A stretch of 64,000 nt of DNA. Origin: Tubulanus polymorphus (Eukaryota; Nemertea; Palaeonemertea; Tubulaniformes; Tubulanidae). The stretch's first letter is position 1; each line of letters opens with the position of its first letter. The DNA is taken from positions 17,640,001 to 17,704,000 of the forward strand of contig NC_134025.1 in assembly GCF_964204645.1 (NCBI RefSeq), written 5' to 3'. A program made the position numbers and the translations under genes. This document shows, one piece after another, positions 11,846-22,687 of the stretch. The notes beneath the pieces were generated by a model. That model made no database searches. It was not told where the DNA came from and worked only from the letters and a program-made list of their open reading frames with translations.

Positions 11846-12490
11846 TAGTTTTTTACAAAATAATACATGGATTGTCAAAAAATGTCTTCTTATGATTTTT
11901 TCTATGAATGGTTATCCCGACGAGTATCCCTAGGGAAGAGATGTTTGAAATGACTTTCCACATTTTTCATTTCCTACCACCATCATTACAGAATTGTTCC
12001 CATTTTTTCATACGTACCAAAGATACGTAATCTTTCATAAGTAATTTATACCTAGCACAATTACTTCCTTTTCGATGAGGTTTTATGCTGGAGTTGCATA
12101 GTTAAGCATGTTTAAGACAATGAAACTATTTTGATCTGTAATTAGGGTACAAATCAATGACCGCTACTAGAGTAGGGTCAAAGCAGAGCCCTGAGATAGA
12201 GAATATAATACAGCCTATAGGGAAAACTAAATTATAGCTAAATGACAAGAATTTTCTTAAAACTTTACATATATTCAAAAATTTTCAGAATTTTTCACAA
12301 AAAAATTTACTTTAACGAAATATTCCCCAATTCCGCATTTATGATGGATTAAATCTTGTGAAGATACCACTGATAGCCAAAGATTTGTCTGTTCGCTCAA
12401 TGGTGCACATAGTGGCTGTGGTTAATCACACTCTTCTACAAATTTTTTCAATAACTACAGCCGGTGCGCAACAAGTGTCTTGTCAATGAA
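11846..12490. other. no feature recognised
   Basis: AT-rich non-coding sequence without a repeat or coding signal that I can name. Confidence 0.4.
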
Positions 12491-12546
12491 ACATGGCGGA
12501 AGGTTGAAATCATTTTCCGCTTAAATTCATCGCGAGTTTTTAGACC
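12491..12546 (+). repeat. repeat A, left half beside the transposon
   Basis: Matches the reverse complement of 2567-2627 (acatggcgga..gttgaaatcatttt.. and gcgagttttta). It ends at the TTAA that precedes the transposon's left terminus. Confidence 0.85.
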
Positions 12547-12569
12547 TTAAAGAGCACATGCCATCATCC
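12547..12569 (+). repeat. left TTAA and 19-bp terminal inverted repeat
   Basis: TTAA target copy at 12547-12550, then AGAGCACATGCCATCATCC at 12551-12569. After one extra base (A), TGAC also matches the other end. Confidence 0.95.
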
Positions 12570-13080
12570 ATGACCCGTTTATTTAAACCGCATTGATTGA
12601 AAGAATACTATCAATGAACAGTAACTGGGCAATATTTGAAATTTTTTTTTACAGTTTTATGTAATTTGTAGGCTATTTTATGTTGCTATCATTATTTTCT
12701 ATGCTAGCTTTCTCCGACAGATGGCAGCGCAGAATCTGTGACTTGATAGGTGCTAAACATACACCATCAATTCAATTCAATTAAATTTTAATTGTCAAAA
12801 CATATTTCACTTTATTTTCGGTAATATTTTTCTTCTTTATAATTTTTTCTATGGCCTGTTTTAGAAATAATTTATTTTAATATAACCTAATAATCTTGAT
12901 TGTTACTACAAGAAATAATAAAAAAATTTGAACTTGAGTTTGATGTCGGTAATTAGTACGACTTGCTTCCATTCGGCAGCGGTCTTTTCATCGCGAGTTT
13001 TGTGTCGTTTGTTGATTAGTTCACCAAAATTCTGATCTGCTTCTACTACAGAAAACTGTCTTGTTAATATTTGTATTAGT

Positions 13081-16000
13081 ATGGTGTACTGTGTGGCATT
13101 CAACTGCACAAACAGTTCAGAATCAGGGCTGGATGGAGTAAGTTTTCATCGATTTCCTTTGAAGGACAAGCAAAGGCTTTTGAAATGGACTGCCGCATTG
13201 AAGCTGAAGAACTTCACCCCGACTGTTCATTCCCTTTTGTGTAGTGACCATTTTTCGGATAATGCTTTTAAGATTCCACCGTCCATCGCTTTGTCAATTG
13301 GTTACAAACCGGAACGTTTTCGTTTGAATGGTGATGCCGTCCCTGCGATTTTTAATTTTGATCATCATAATGGTACTTCATCACATTCACCACAGACACC
13401 AATAGCTAGTACGTCCAGTGGTAGACCAAGCAAAGCCATGGAGAAGAGAGATCATGTAAAGGTAGGTTGATAAACAATTAAATTTACGTAATTCTCGGTT
13501 TGCACTGCCCAAAGCAATGCAATGCCAAATTGAATCCCATTTTCTTTCAGTGACAGTGCTATTTCAATTTTTAACTTGTTTTATGTCTGTTTTTAGATAG
13601 TGAAAGATCTAATGTCAAGTCCAAGAAAAGAGAAAGTTGTGCCTGTTGTAGATAGTAGTCTCATCGAAGAACCTTCAGTACCAACCCCTTCATTGGATAA
13701 CATTGATGACTTTGCTCTACCATTTAGAAGTATCGGGACAAATACTGGCGTGGTTGTAAGTGATTGTGTATTCCTATACTTAGCCCATCGAATTGTAATT
13801 GCCCCACCACCCTATTTTCAGCATGAATGTTTTTTTAACTAGGTGTTTGTATAAATCAATTTTCAGGAACATCGTAATCAGTTAGTACAGTGCAACATCA
13901 AGCCTACATCATCATCAAAACGTAGTCAGACGGATCGAATAAATTTTCAATCGGATATCAGTGTTCAATGTGAACTCCTGGAATCTGAAACGGCAAATGA
14001 TGATTTCCATGACAGTGAAATTGAAAGTGATGATGAACCTGATGATGGATATTACGACCCTACGTGGGATCCCAATGATGAAGATTCAGAGTAAGTCTAA
14101 ACATATTATTTTATTGCAAAATTAAAAATGGCATTTTTTATAAGCATTTCTGTGTTTTGATTATCAATGAATAACATATTGTCACATGGAAACCCTGGAG
14201 AGATCAAGTATATTTTTCAGTTTTCTTTAGCGTGAAACCCTACGTAGTTAATCTTATGGTTTGAATTTTATTCTTATTTCCTGCAGCTGTGAAGACGTCG
14301 ATGCTGGTGAATTCCCTGATGTCAGCACAAGTGCTAATTTTGACGATCCGCAAAATGAAAAAAAATTCATTTGTTTTGAATCTGCTATTGTTTCGTTACT
14401 GTCGGTATGTCAAGAGTGCCTTTCACCATGCAAGATAACGAAACGTTATACGACAGGATCTTCGGTGACGTACGAAACTATTTGTTTGGGTGAACAAGCT
14501 CATTTTCGGGTCTGGTCCTCCCAGCCAAGACATCAGAAAATGCCCATTGGAAACTTGTTGATTGCAGCCGGTGTATTTTTCGGGGCATTGAGCCCTACCA
14601 AATTCGTTAATTTCTGCAAGAACCTAGGACTATGTATGTTTGGTGTTCGCCATTATTTCAAGTTGCAGTTGAGTTACCTCTGTATGGCAGTTGATAACGT
14701 TTGGAAATCGTGTCAAAAACTATTGATAGAGGAGAGAAAAACTGTCGAGAAGAAATTGATTCTAGGTGGAGATGGAAGGTGTGACTCGAGAGGACACACA
14801 GCCAAATATGGTTCTTATTCGTTAATGGATATGGTTGACTCAAAGATTCTTGACTTCCAGCTAGTACAGGTAATTCATAGATCATTCTACTCACAATTCA
14901 GGTTTTAGATTTGTCATATTATTTAAGGTGGCACTGGTAATATTCCATGCGACTTCACTAGATGTGTTGAATCATCACTTTTATATGCATGTTGTAAAGA
15001 AAATCAGTGCAATTTTTTTCAGAGCAACGAAGTAACTAGTTCGAACGTAATGGAGTTGGAAGGTTTCAAACGATCCTTAGACTTTTTAGTAAACTCGAGT
15101 AAACTCAATGTTGATCAAATAACAACAGACAGACATCAACAGATAAAGAAGTATCTAAGGCAAAACCACCCCACTATACAACAGTGGTTTGATGGCTGGC
15201 AAAAGGTAATATTCTGTTGTTTTGTCATCAGCTTTTATGAATTAGGTTCCGGTTTTAGGTGACATATGTCGAAGATCAAAATTTAATATTTTTTCAGGAG
15301 TTTTCAAGAAAGTGGAAAAAAGGCTAAAACCAAAAAGTTTGCTATCCTGAAGGATTGGTCGAAAGCATTGAGTAACCACATGTATTGGGTCGGTGGAAGC
15401 AGTGGAGGCGATGCAGAGTTCGTTGTTGACAAATGGAAGTCAATAATTAATCACATTGCTGACATACACGAACATGACAGTGCGAAGTTCAAAACTTGCG
15501 CGCATGGAGATTTAGAGTCAAGAAACTGGATTAAGAAAGGTAAGATCAAAATACAGGTTGAGATAGTGATATTTCAAATTATTTTCTTTTTTCAAATCCT
15601 CCCTCATACATGTCATATTTTATTTCAGGTTCTGCTGCCCATAAAGTATTAAAAAGTATAGTCCTGGCGAAAGGTCTTCTTACAGATATCGGGAAGATAT
15701 CACCAGCTGCACAAACTTCCAGTATCGAGTCGTATCATCGCCTGGTTGTACACTTTGCGCCAAAGGATCAACATTATTTCTTTGATTCCATGAATGCAAG
15801 GTAATTGATGATAAATACATATATTTCAAAAATATTTGAATTCTATTAATTCTTCTAATGACTGATGATATTCTTATTTTTGGTGGGAGACAGGTCTATG
15901 ATAGAATTACAGGTTTTTTAACTGTTCCTTTTCATTTGTAGACTTCAACTATCAGCTTTACACTTCAATGAAAATAGCAATCGTGAACAGGCAGTCACCA

Positions 16001-16521
16001 CAAATGGAAGTGAGCAGTTTCAGCTTTATTTCTCGAAACATAAAGATGGTGCACCAGTGGCTAAACAAGTTAAAGTTCCTATGACATTTAGTAAGTTCAA
16101 TCAATTCTTCGGTTCCAAAATATCTTCAAATGTGTAAAAAGCTTTGTTTTTCTGTAATAATCTGTTAACAAAGTAGAATCTCAGGGAAGCCGTTAGGTAC
16201 GTACATATTACGGTATACCAAAATTCAATTATAAGATTTCTCATTTCAGACTATGTCTCTCAGTGCTACAGTGAAGTTTGGCATGTGCGAAAACAATACA
16301 CACTTTCAGAGGCATCTGACGTGTGGAAGAAGATTACCCCAAAGATGGAACATTTAGCAGATCTATACGACCGGTCTGATATCACAAAAGAAGAAGTAAT
16401 CCTCACTCACATCAGTAGATTCCAATTGCCAGTGAAATCACCTTGTGAAAATGGAAAAAAACGGAATGCTACAATAGTTGAATCGCCTCCTACACCAAAG
16501 CGTCCATGCCGAAAGAAATGA
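13081..16521 (+). CDS. THAP-domain DDE transposase, nine exons
   Basis: Predicted to bind and move the surrounding transposon in the nucleus. Exons by GT-AG sites and phase: 13081-13461, 13597-13755, 13867-14090, 14287-14869, 15023-15205, 15298-15539, 15629-15800, 15942-16090, 16250-16521; about 787 residues. Exon 1 encodes a THAP zinc finger: C-x4-C near the start, a W-T-A-A-L segment, and C-x2-H in LLCSDHFSDNAF. Exon 3 is acidic and encodes a Gly/Tyr/Pro stretch before a conserved C-rich region. The likely catalytic triad is D417 (GGDGRCDS), D485 (TTDRHQQ) and E624 (SSIESYH). The tail is basic (PKRPCRKK). One oddity: exon 5 ends in phase 0, but the long frame of exon 6 is offset by one base near 15310, giving an early stop in the strict reading. 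This is one extra base, an alternative boundary or an assembly error. The start is the ATG opening the THAP finger. Confidence 0.88.
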
Positions 16522-16561
16522 ACTGAACTAAAACCAATGCTTTGAAAAAACAAATGCAATT

Positions 16562-16567
16562 ACTTTA
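16562..16567 (-). terminator. polyadenylation-signal candidate for the minus-strand gene
   Basis: AATAAA on the minus strand lies about 130 bp downstream of the minus-strand stop codon and 40 bp beyond the plus-strand stop. The two transcripts therefore probably end within or overlap the short convergent gap. The signal is inferred from the hexamer only. Confidence 0.4.
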
Positions 16568-16695
16568 TTTGAAAAATTACTTCATCAAATACTTTTCCCA
16601 TTCTTGATTTATCTTAATACTGAAAATCTTGACTTATTTTTAATACTGATTATGAAAATATCAAAACATTGTATCGGATTATACTCGTAAAAATC

Positions 16696-17948
16696 TTATG
16701 GTATCTCTGGGTATTTGAATCCACAATATAACTGATCTACAGCTGGCCAGGTTAATCGGATCATTGAAACGACGCATGATGGTAGAATTTTGCGGTTTTT
16801 TTGCCGAGTCTGCCCCAAACCCATCTCACAAAACGTCTGTATGCAATATAACGGGAAAGTCTGAAAATAGAATGGATATACATTACACACATTAGCCTTG
16901 TATTTTCTGTGATCTCACAAGTGCCTGCCATTCGGGGTATGTTGATTTTTTTTTGTACAGAGAATTCATTAATAATACTGCAAGTTGTATTAATGATTGA
17001 AATAAAGAAGTTTATATCCTGATTTTAAATACAAAATTTAAGTTTATTCCTATTTCTTCATTCGCTTTTCATTTGGACTTACTCGTGCACAGGTTCTTCA
17101 TCACCAATTGGGCCAGAGTCAAATGCATAATCATAAAAAGACACTTTGAGCACATCGGGATCCAGGCAGTTAACTATAAATCCGTGTACTTCGGTAATGC
17201 AAGTTTTGTCTGCAGTTGCCATTATTTCTGAGAGTTCGTGGAACTCTTTGCAACATACACATTCGCGGGGAGTTTGCATTGGGGAGCAAACATACATGCC
17301 TGTGCTGTTTCTACAAGAGCACCTAAAATTTAAAAAAGATTGAAAGTAATTTCTTTAGACTGGCTGGAACATTATGAGAGGTTTGTCTGGCAAAAACTAG
17401 TGGCTTTTTACCAGTACCAAATAAATTCAATTTGCATTGAATTGAATATTAGTTACGCGAAATTTACCAACAAAAGCCGCGCAGTAACAATTCTTAATGG
17501 AAAATTGTATTTTCTTTATCTTGTAAATTTACATTTCATGATATCTAATTTCACCATGAATTAAAACTACTGAACCCGTGCCCTTCTTTTCGGTGTTGTG
17601 TAGGTAGGCCTCACAGATTTAGCGAATTAGAAACTTAAACTAATAATAATAAACAAAAACCAATGAACCCAGAAATGGTCGTCGAAGTATTAATATTATT
17701 CATCTTACTATATTTGCTATTGAGTTGTGTTTATTTTTGTTCATTCGAACTACTTACCAATCCGTATTGTCTGCCCTTTGTTCAAATTCTTCTACGCCGC
17801 CGCCGTCGTCACTACTACTATTGTCGTCAGATGAACTTGATTCACGGTCGGCTTTGTCGTCAGAATTATGTCTTTTGACTGGTTCAAACATGTATGGTTG
17901 AATATTATTATCAGTGAATTCCAAATCACTGAACCCATCGTCCGACAT
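16696..17948 (-). CDS. P2X7 intracellular-domain-like cysteine-rich protein, three exons
   Basis: Minus-strand exons 17948-17758, 17322-17083 and 16860-16696 have good GT-AG sites and consistent phases; about 198 residues. Exon 1 opens MSDDGFSDLEF, then a Tyr/Phe-Glu-Pro motif (MFEPV) and a Ser/Asp-rich acidic run. Spanning the first splice is W-C-S-C, then SPMQTPRECVCCKEF, a CITEVHGF motif and NCLDPDVLKVSF. Exon 3 gives RYIAYRRFVRWVWGRLG, then ILPSCVV, IR, and a C-terminal GFKYP. This order matches the cytosolic cysteine-rich 'ballast' domain of the P2X7 ATP receptor; there is no channel domain, so it is a stand-alone version. In exon 3 a run of seven A (minus strand; T-run 16796-16802) leaves the two halves in different frames; one base more would join them. 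It is convergent with the transposase gene, with stops 174 bp apart, inside the same terminal repeats. Its role in transposition is unknown. Confidence 0.82.
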
Positions 17949-18225
17949 TTGAGGTCTTTTGTTAAGAAGCTTTTGTAACAACGACAATGACTAAGATACA
18001 ATGAATGGCACTCTATGTTGTTTAGCACCAATCACGTCATAATCCACGCCATCTTCCGGTTGAAGTTAGGAACTAACACAGCTATTTTTAGCAGAAAATC
18101 GGAGGCTTGAAGACAAGTTTAAAACCATTTTCTTTACTGACAAACTTATTCTTGACATGTAAAATTTATATTTTCATGAATATTGAACATATATCTAACA
18201 TTGATAAAGAAACTATGGGAAGTCA

Positions 18226-18248
18226 GGATGATGGCATGTGCTCTTTAA
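18226..18248 (-). repeat. right 19-bp terminal inverted repeat and TTAA
   Basis: GGATGATGGCATGTGCTCT at 18226-18244 is the exact complement of the left terminus, followed by TTAA at 18245-18248. Confidence 0.95.
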
Positions 18249-18660
18249 TGAATTTCACAAAACCATGATCCTTACAATGAGTCAATTCATTAGTTCTGTT
18301 CGTAAATCAAATTACGTTGGCTACATTTCCAGCAGATTTCTGGCTCAAATCAACGTAATATGGACAGAAATGGTAGGAATTGTCTTACGGTATTTTACTT
18401 CCGCGTTCACTCAATGACTCGCATCGATTACAACGACAGCAGAATTTATGTAATTTAAGGTGAGAATCCGATTACCAGGGAATGTTTTACATGATTTCTT
18501 TATGATATGAGTACATATGGTAGCAAATGATCATTGTTGGCTAGCTACTTTACCTAGCTTTTTTGTGGGGATACGCCAAGAACAGATAGATTTAGGCCCT
18601 AAATGTAGTGAGTAGAGCCAGTGTAAAGCCTAAGTAGTTATTAAGGGGTAGATTTACACA
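18249..18660 (+). repeat. repeat A, right half beside the transposon
   Basis: Continues repeat A after the insertion: gagtcaatt..attagttct, ttacgttggctacatttcc, ggtgagaatcc, tagctttttt and the terminal ggggtagatttacacatatg block, all matching 2094-2560 in reverse complement. The first ~16 bp after TTAA have no clear counterpart in the empty copy. Confidence 0.85.
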
Positions 18661-18689
18661 TATGTGTACGACTATCTATTTCTATTACT

Positions 18690-20640
18690 TTCTTTCCGGC
18701 TATTATTCAGGGCCGATTATTCGTTGAATGAACTGATCACAACGGTCTTCAAATCCTTCAATTTGGAATGGATTAATTTTTGTATCAGTCTGATGGCTTG
18801 GAAATATTCAGCAGATCTGTGCGTGTGTGTGATGTGTGTGTTACTTGGTTTTATGGCGATGAAAACAATGTTTTCTGTGATCCTATAAGTGACCCTGTCA
18901 GTGTCTCTAATTCAAAATCCACTAAATCTAAAGCCAAGAAAAAGAAAAGGGATAGAACTTCATCTGTTGATGCTGTGACTGAACTAACAAACGAATTCCA
19001 GAACGTAGTAACGACAACTCAGGCTACAAAACACTATTAGAGCAGAATGAAACTAAAATATCTCAGCTTAAAATTGAAAATGAATACTTCAAGTCGGAAA
19101 TAAGTACCCTCACAAAAACTACAGAACAACAATCGACTAAGATAACTCAACAGAAAATCAACTTAAAGAGTTGAATGCCGGTTGATTATCTACAGCATCG
19201 GGCATTTGCTGGACTCTTTTATTATATAAGAAATCAATTTAACCGTCGGAAATAGGAATACCACCTGATACACCCTACCATGACATGTGTAAAATATTGG
19301 ATTATTTGCTTGCTATTGTAACTTTTTATAATTATAATTATCAAGTTACTGTGGCTATCTATATTCATCAGCCTTTTATTTTGCTATTTTTGTAATTTGC
19401 TTATTCTATTACTTCATCTTATTACTTGGTGGTGTTGTATAACTGCAATTAGTAAACACACAGCAAATTTCAGAACCATAAAATTACTGTGTATATGATT
19501 TGTGCTATGGCTGATGGTCCCTGGTTCTATGGACATTTTATTTATGCTAGTCTGTACAAAAATAACAATCCTCTTGAGCAATGATGTTGAATTAAATCCA
19601 GGACCTGAATTAACTCTGAACGTTCTTTATAGCAATATAAGAAGTATAGGCGCTGACGACGGTGCTAGATTTGAATATTTAACTGATTTTCTTCATACCC
19701 AAAATTGCTGCCACATCTGAAGTGGGAGACGTACCCATCAATGAATATATGATTAAAGATTTTGATATTATACACTATTGTAAGTTAAATCATGGTCTGA
19801 TTGTTTATGTTCATAATTCAGTATCTTGTAAAGTACGTCAGGACTTTATGAATGGCAATAGTAATGCCATTTGGGTCACAACAGACATAAACCATAGTAA
19901 ATTTCACTTTGGTTTCTATTATAGGTCTCCCTTACAGAATTCTGAGGACCGCCATGCCTACTTTAATTTGTTACAGGATTCTATTCAAATAGCTCATAAC
20001 TCAAATGATCTTACTAAATATTCGTCATGGGTGATTTCAACTGTAAACATAATGTATGGTGTAAAACTGATGTCACTGATTCATCTGGTAGGGAATTAAA
20101 ATCTATTATGGATGATTCAAATATGCTTCAACTTGTTTCTGTATCTACTAGGGTAGTTAAAAATAGTTCTTCCTGTACAGATTTAATATTTTATGATTCA
20201 CCAGGATTTGTAAATAGTCACTCTGTCTATGCACCTATTGGTAGAACAGACCATAGTTCGTTGTTACTAAAGCTAAATGATAGTTGTCCATAAAAATCTG
20301 TTTACGAAAAATGTATATGGCACTATGATGCCTGTGACGAGACTAAACTTAGTGCTAATTTTATAAACTCAGACTGGAATTCAATTTTTAATGAAGATGA
20401 TACTGACACAATGGTCAGTAAGTTTACTTAAACACTGTCTGAAATTTTGTCTCAGTCTATACCCAACAAATCTGTTAATATCAAGTAATTCTAAGCCATG
20501 GTTTAGGGCCAATATCAAGCACGAGATTAATAGAAGAAATGAAGGTATTTCAAGATGGCCGACATGTACTGGTCATTATAAATACCTGCTCTGGCAAAAC
20601 AGATATTTTTACTGCTTTTCTACTACAAGATGAGGCTGTA
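18690..20640 (+). pseudogene. CR1/L2-type LINE fragment with 2A-like motif and endonuclease
   Basis: Decayed non-LTR retrotransposon. The frame 18780-19040 encodes an ORF1-like start with a zinc-finger-like segment (RVCDVCVTWFYGDENNVFCD) followed by a Lys/Ser-rich stretch. The frame at 19502-19720 contains DVELNPGP (19583-19606), the DxExNPGP signature of 2A-like ribosome-skipping sequences, followed directly by the N terminus of an apurinic-type endonuclease (NVLYSNIRSI). Frames 19722-20099 and 20027-20293 continue the endonuclease with GDFN and an RTDHSSLLL segment (the usual S-D-H motif). 20391-20633 holds the linker (SKPWFRANIKHEINRRNE). At least three frameshifts or stops break it, and no RT follows. 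Confidence 0.8.
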
Positions 20641-20880
20641 AATTACTCTGGATGTGACATTAAACATTTCTGATAGGATTCAATCAAAATTGGAAGTAAA
20701 TCTCCTGATGCTGACGGCGATTTCGACAGTCTTGTAGTTTTATATTTGAATCCATGGATTTAGCTATGTGGCATTCCTGAGGCCCAGTTAGTTGAATCGT
20801 ACACATACTCAAAACTTATTCTGACACCTAACAAACACTGTATTGTGTATATTGGATATCATACCAAATAATCAAAACGT

Positions 20881-21480
20881 GTGGATCATATTCTAAGCCA
20901 TATGTCAGAGAACAAAGAACCTGAGTTTTTCGTGGATGCCAGCAATAGTGACAAACCAGCGTCAAAAAATGCACCGCAACGTCTAGATCAGCACACCAAA
21001 TCAATCGATAATCTAGTATACAGAACGGAGGAGAGACTCAACACAATTGAAACGGAAAGAGAAAAAGAGAATTCCAAACACCAAAAAGAACTTTGTGACC
21101 TCAAGAGTGAAATAAAACAACTGAAATGTCAAGTAAATGAAGCACGATGTGCATCTGCTGAAAATAATCAGTATTCGTGCTGGAGTCAGGTAAGAATTTA
21201 TGGAATCGAAGAAACTCAGTCCAAGGATTGTATCGAAACTTCAATAAAGTCGTTAAACAAGCACCTTAAACTTATGGATTAGTAAAAAAGACATAGAAGT
21301 TGCCCACCGTGTAGGTCAAAATTCGAAGGATGAAAATGATGAACTTAAACCGAAAGGGATGATAATACGGTTCTAGCGAGACAGAATTATTCGTAAACGC
21401 TCTATGTTGAAGGGAACAGGGATTATTATACGTGAAGACTTATGCCCCCAAATCGCGAAATCGTGCGTTAAACTCAAAAA
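20881..21480 (+). pseudogene. LINE ORF1-like fragment (coiled coil plus RRM-like)
   Basis: The frame 20881-21282 encodes 133 residues with a heptad-like Glu/Lys region (about residues 45-95), then a segment SAENNQYSCW and VRIYGIEE. After a stop/frameshift near 21283 the sequence continues with IEVAHRVGQ, then an R-x-x-I-x-x-x-R stretch and KGTGIIIREDLCP. This order is typical of ORF1 RNA-binding proteins of non-LTR elements (coiled coil followed by an RRM-like core with HRVG). No ORF2 follows. It may belong to the same LINE family as the preceding fragment, or to a different one. Confidence 0.65.
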
Positions 21481-21615
21481 CTTTATGTGAACGTCTGGAC
21501 AATGAATGGGAAAGTATTTGGAATCAGTCACCGGAACGGTAAAAAAGTTATCATAAAACTCTACGAGCCGTTACCAACTTGGAAAATACTGTAAAAGAAT
21601 CAGAAATATTCATTG

Positions 21616-21672
21616 AATCTCTCTCTCTCTCTCTGCCTCTGCCTCTGCCTCTGCCTCTGCCTCTGCCTCTGG
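21616..21672 (+). repeat. (CT)n-(CTGCCT)n microsatellite
   Basis: A short CT run followed by about six copies of the hexamer ctctgc. Simple repeat at the 3' side of the LINE ORF1 fragment. Confidence 0.9.
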
Positions 21673-21861
21673 TAAAAAAACCTAAAATCTGTTTTGCTAT
21701 AACTTTAGGCTAGAAGACTATATTCAGTTAGCCTCGGTTCTAGTTGGCTGATCTAGGCCATACTTTTTTTGACACAAACAGAATTTAGTTTGTGATTATC
21801 TAGTTATATACGCAGTAACAACCTTTATTTTTTCTTTTCTTCTGAATTTCCTGCGGTATAC

Positions 21862-22121
21862 TTGCTTATTCTTAATTTATCATATATAAAATTGTTATTG
21901 ATAGACTCTTATAGGTCTCCTATTGAAATCATTAGTAATGGTAGACAGAAAACCATAATACTACGTGAAATATACAGAGTATTCGGCACCAATGAAAATG
22001 ACTTTTTAGACGATTATAAAAATGTTTTGTTAAAAGTAAATAAATTGCCAATAGGGTGGCAGGGAGATTATTTTATATTTTCAAAAAAATATGTTTCACA
22101 ATATGAAAAAAATATTCAAAC
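21862..22121 (+). other. unidentified 85-codon open frame running into repeat C
   Basis: The frame starts MLILNLSYIKLLL and includes RSPIEIISNGRQK, REIYRVFGTNENDFLDDY and LPIGWQGDYFIF. It looks protein-like, but I recognise no family. Its last ~65 bp (from about 22056) overlap the left remnant of repeat C, so it may be a piece of a protein encoded by a longer relative of that repeat. Confidence 0.3.
22056..22121 (+). repeat. repeat C, left remnant of the nested copy
   Basis: ggcagggagattattttata...gaaaaaaatattcaaa matches 52952-53000 and 54708-54770. In those copies 'aatattcaaataaaattcat' is continuous, whereas here repeat B begins and the sequence resumes at 37906 (taaaattcatatg). Confidence 0.85.
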
Positions 22122-22387
22122 AAGGCCATCCCAAAATAATTGTCTGTTTGCCGTAACACCGACTCATCTTTTCAGGATGAGTCGGTAGGTAAGAAAAATT
22201 TTTTTTTGCTAAATTTTTGGGCAAAAAAAAAAAATTTATCACCTTTTTACATGAAAACAATATCGCAAAAATCATCTACGTTGTGCACGGGAAATTTGTC
22301 TAATAGCGTAGATTTCGAGAATTATTCTAAAATTATAACTTCGTCCAGAGCGTCATCTCTGCGTAAAAATGAAACAGTACATTGAAT
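22122..22387 (+). repeat. repeat B, left half split by the DIRS-like element
   Basis: Matches 7096-7350, beginning ggccatcccaaaataattgt and stopping at gtacattgaat, where DIRS terminal sequence starts. A small local difference (a repeated gactcatc/gatgagtc hairpin) lies near 22160-22190. Confidence 0.9.
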
Positions 22388-22560
22388 ATTACAATTTTTA
22401 GTATGAAAATTTGTATTCCCGAGTATACTTACCTGCAAAACATACTAGCCAGTAACCTTAGCTTGCTGGTATAACCGCCCGAAATTCAACTTGGCCTACT
22501 ACCACCAGCCGGTGGCGCCACCGGAAGTACGCTCATATAATTCTTGGGTAACATAACCCA
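22388..22560 (+). repeat. DIRS terminal inverted repeat, 3' end (left)
   Basis: Outermost part aatattacaatttttagtat is specific to this end. From about 22434 (gcaaaacatactagccag) to the ggtggcgccaccgg block it matches the complement of 37512-37615. The outermost 57 bp is repeated in inverted form at 22590-22647. Confidence 0.85.
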
Positions 22561-22589
22561 ATGAAAGGGGAGGCGGGAGGGACTAAAAC

Positions 22590-22687
22590 GTATGTTTCGC
22601 AGGAAAGTATACTCGGGAATACAAATTTTCATACTAAAAATTGTAATATTCCCTTCATATACATTCCCTGCAAAACATACTAGCCAG
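22590..22687 (-). repeat. DIRS internal complementary region
   Basis: 22590-22647 is the near-perfect complement of the left terminus (gtatgttt..gcagg, actcgggaatacaaattttc), and 22646-22687 is the complement of the right terminus (atattcccttcatatacatt.. through ctagccag at 37590-37632). Adjacent complements of both element ends form the template used to join ends in DIRS-type single-stranded circle intermediates. The overlap at the join is AATATT. Confidence 0.88.

Larger units (their letters stand above)
12551..18244. mobile_element. Kolobok-like TTAA DNA transposon, 5,694 bp, two genes
   Basis: The left end AGAGCACATGCCATCATCC (12551-12569) is exactly repeated in inverted form at 18226-18244, and both ends are flanked by TTAA (12547-12550, 18245-18248). 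Repeat A continues on each side, and its empty copy at 2094-2640 lacks the insert. Inside are a plus-strand THAP-domain DDE transposase gene (13081-16521) and a minus-strand gene (17948-16696) in convergent orientation. TTAA duplications plus a THAP-type transposase point to the Kolobok superfamily; piggyBac also uses TTAA but has an unrelated transposase. Perfect terminal repeats and almost open genes suggest a young insertion. Confidence 0.9.

Noticed and set aside
12906-13109. A minus-strand gene upstream of the THAP exon
   Set aside because: A short frame with no domain that overlaps the transposase start; likely chance.
22388-22647. An independent 260-bp MITE at the left DIRS boundary
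   Set aside because: Its inverted right arm is immediately followed by the complement of the right DIRS end, which the internal complementary region explains better.
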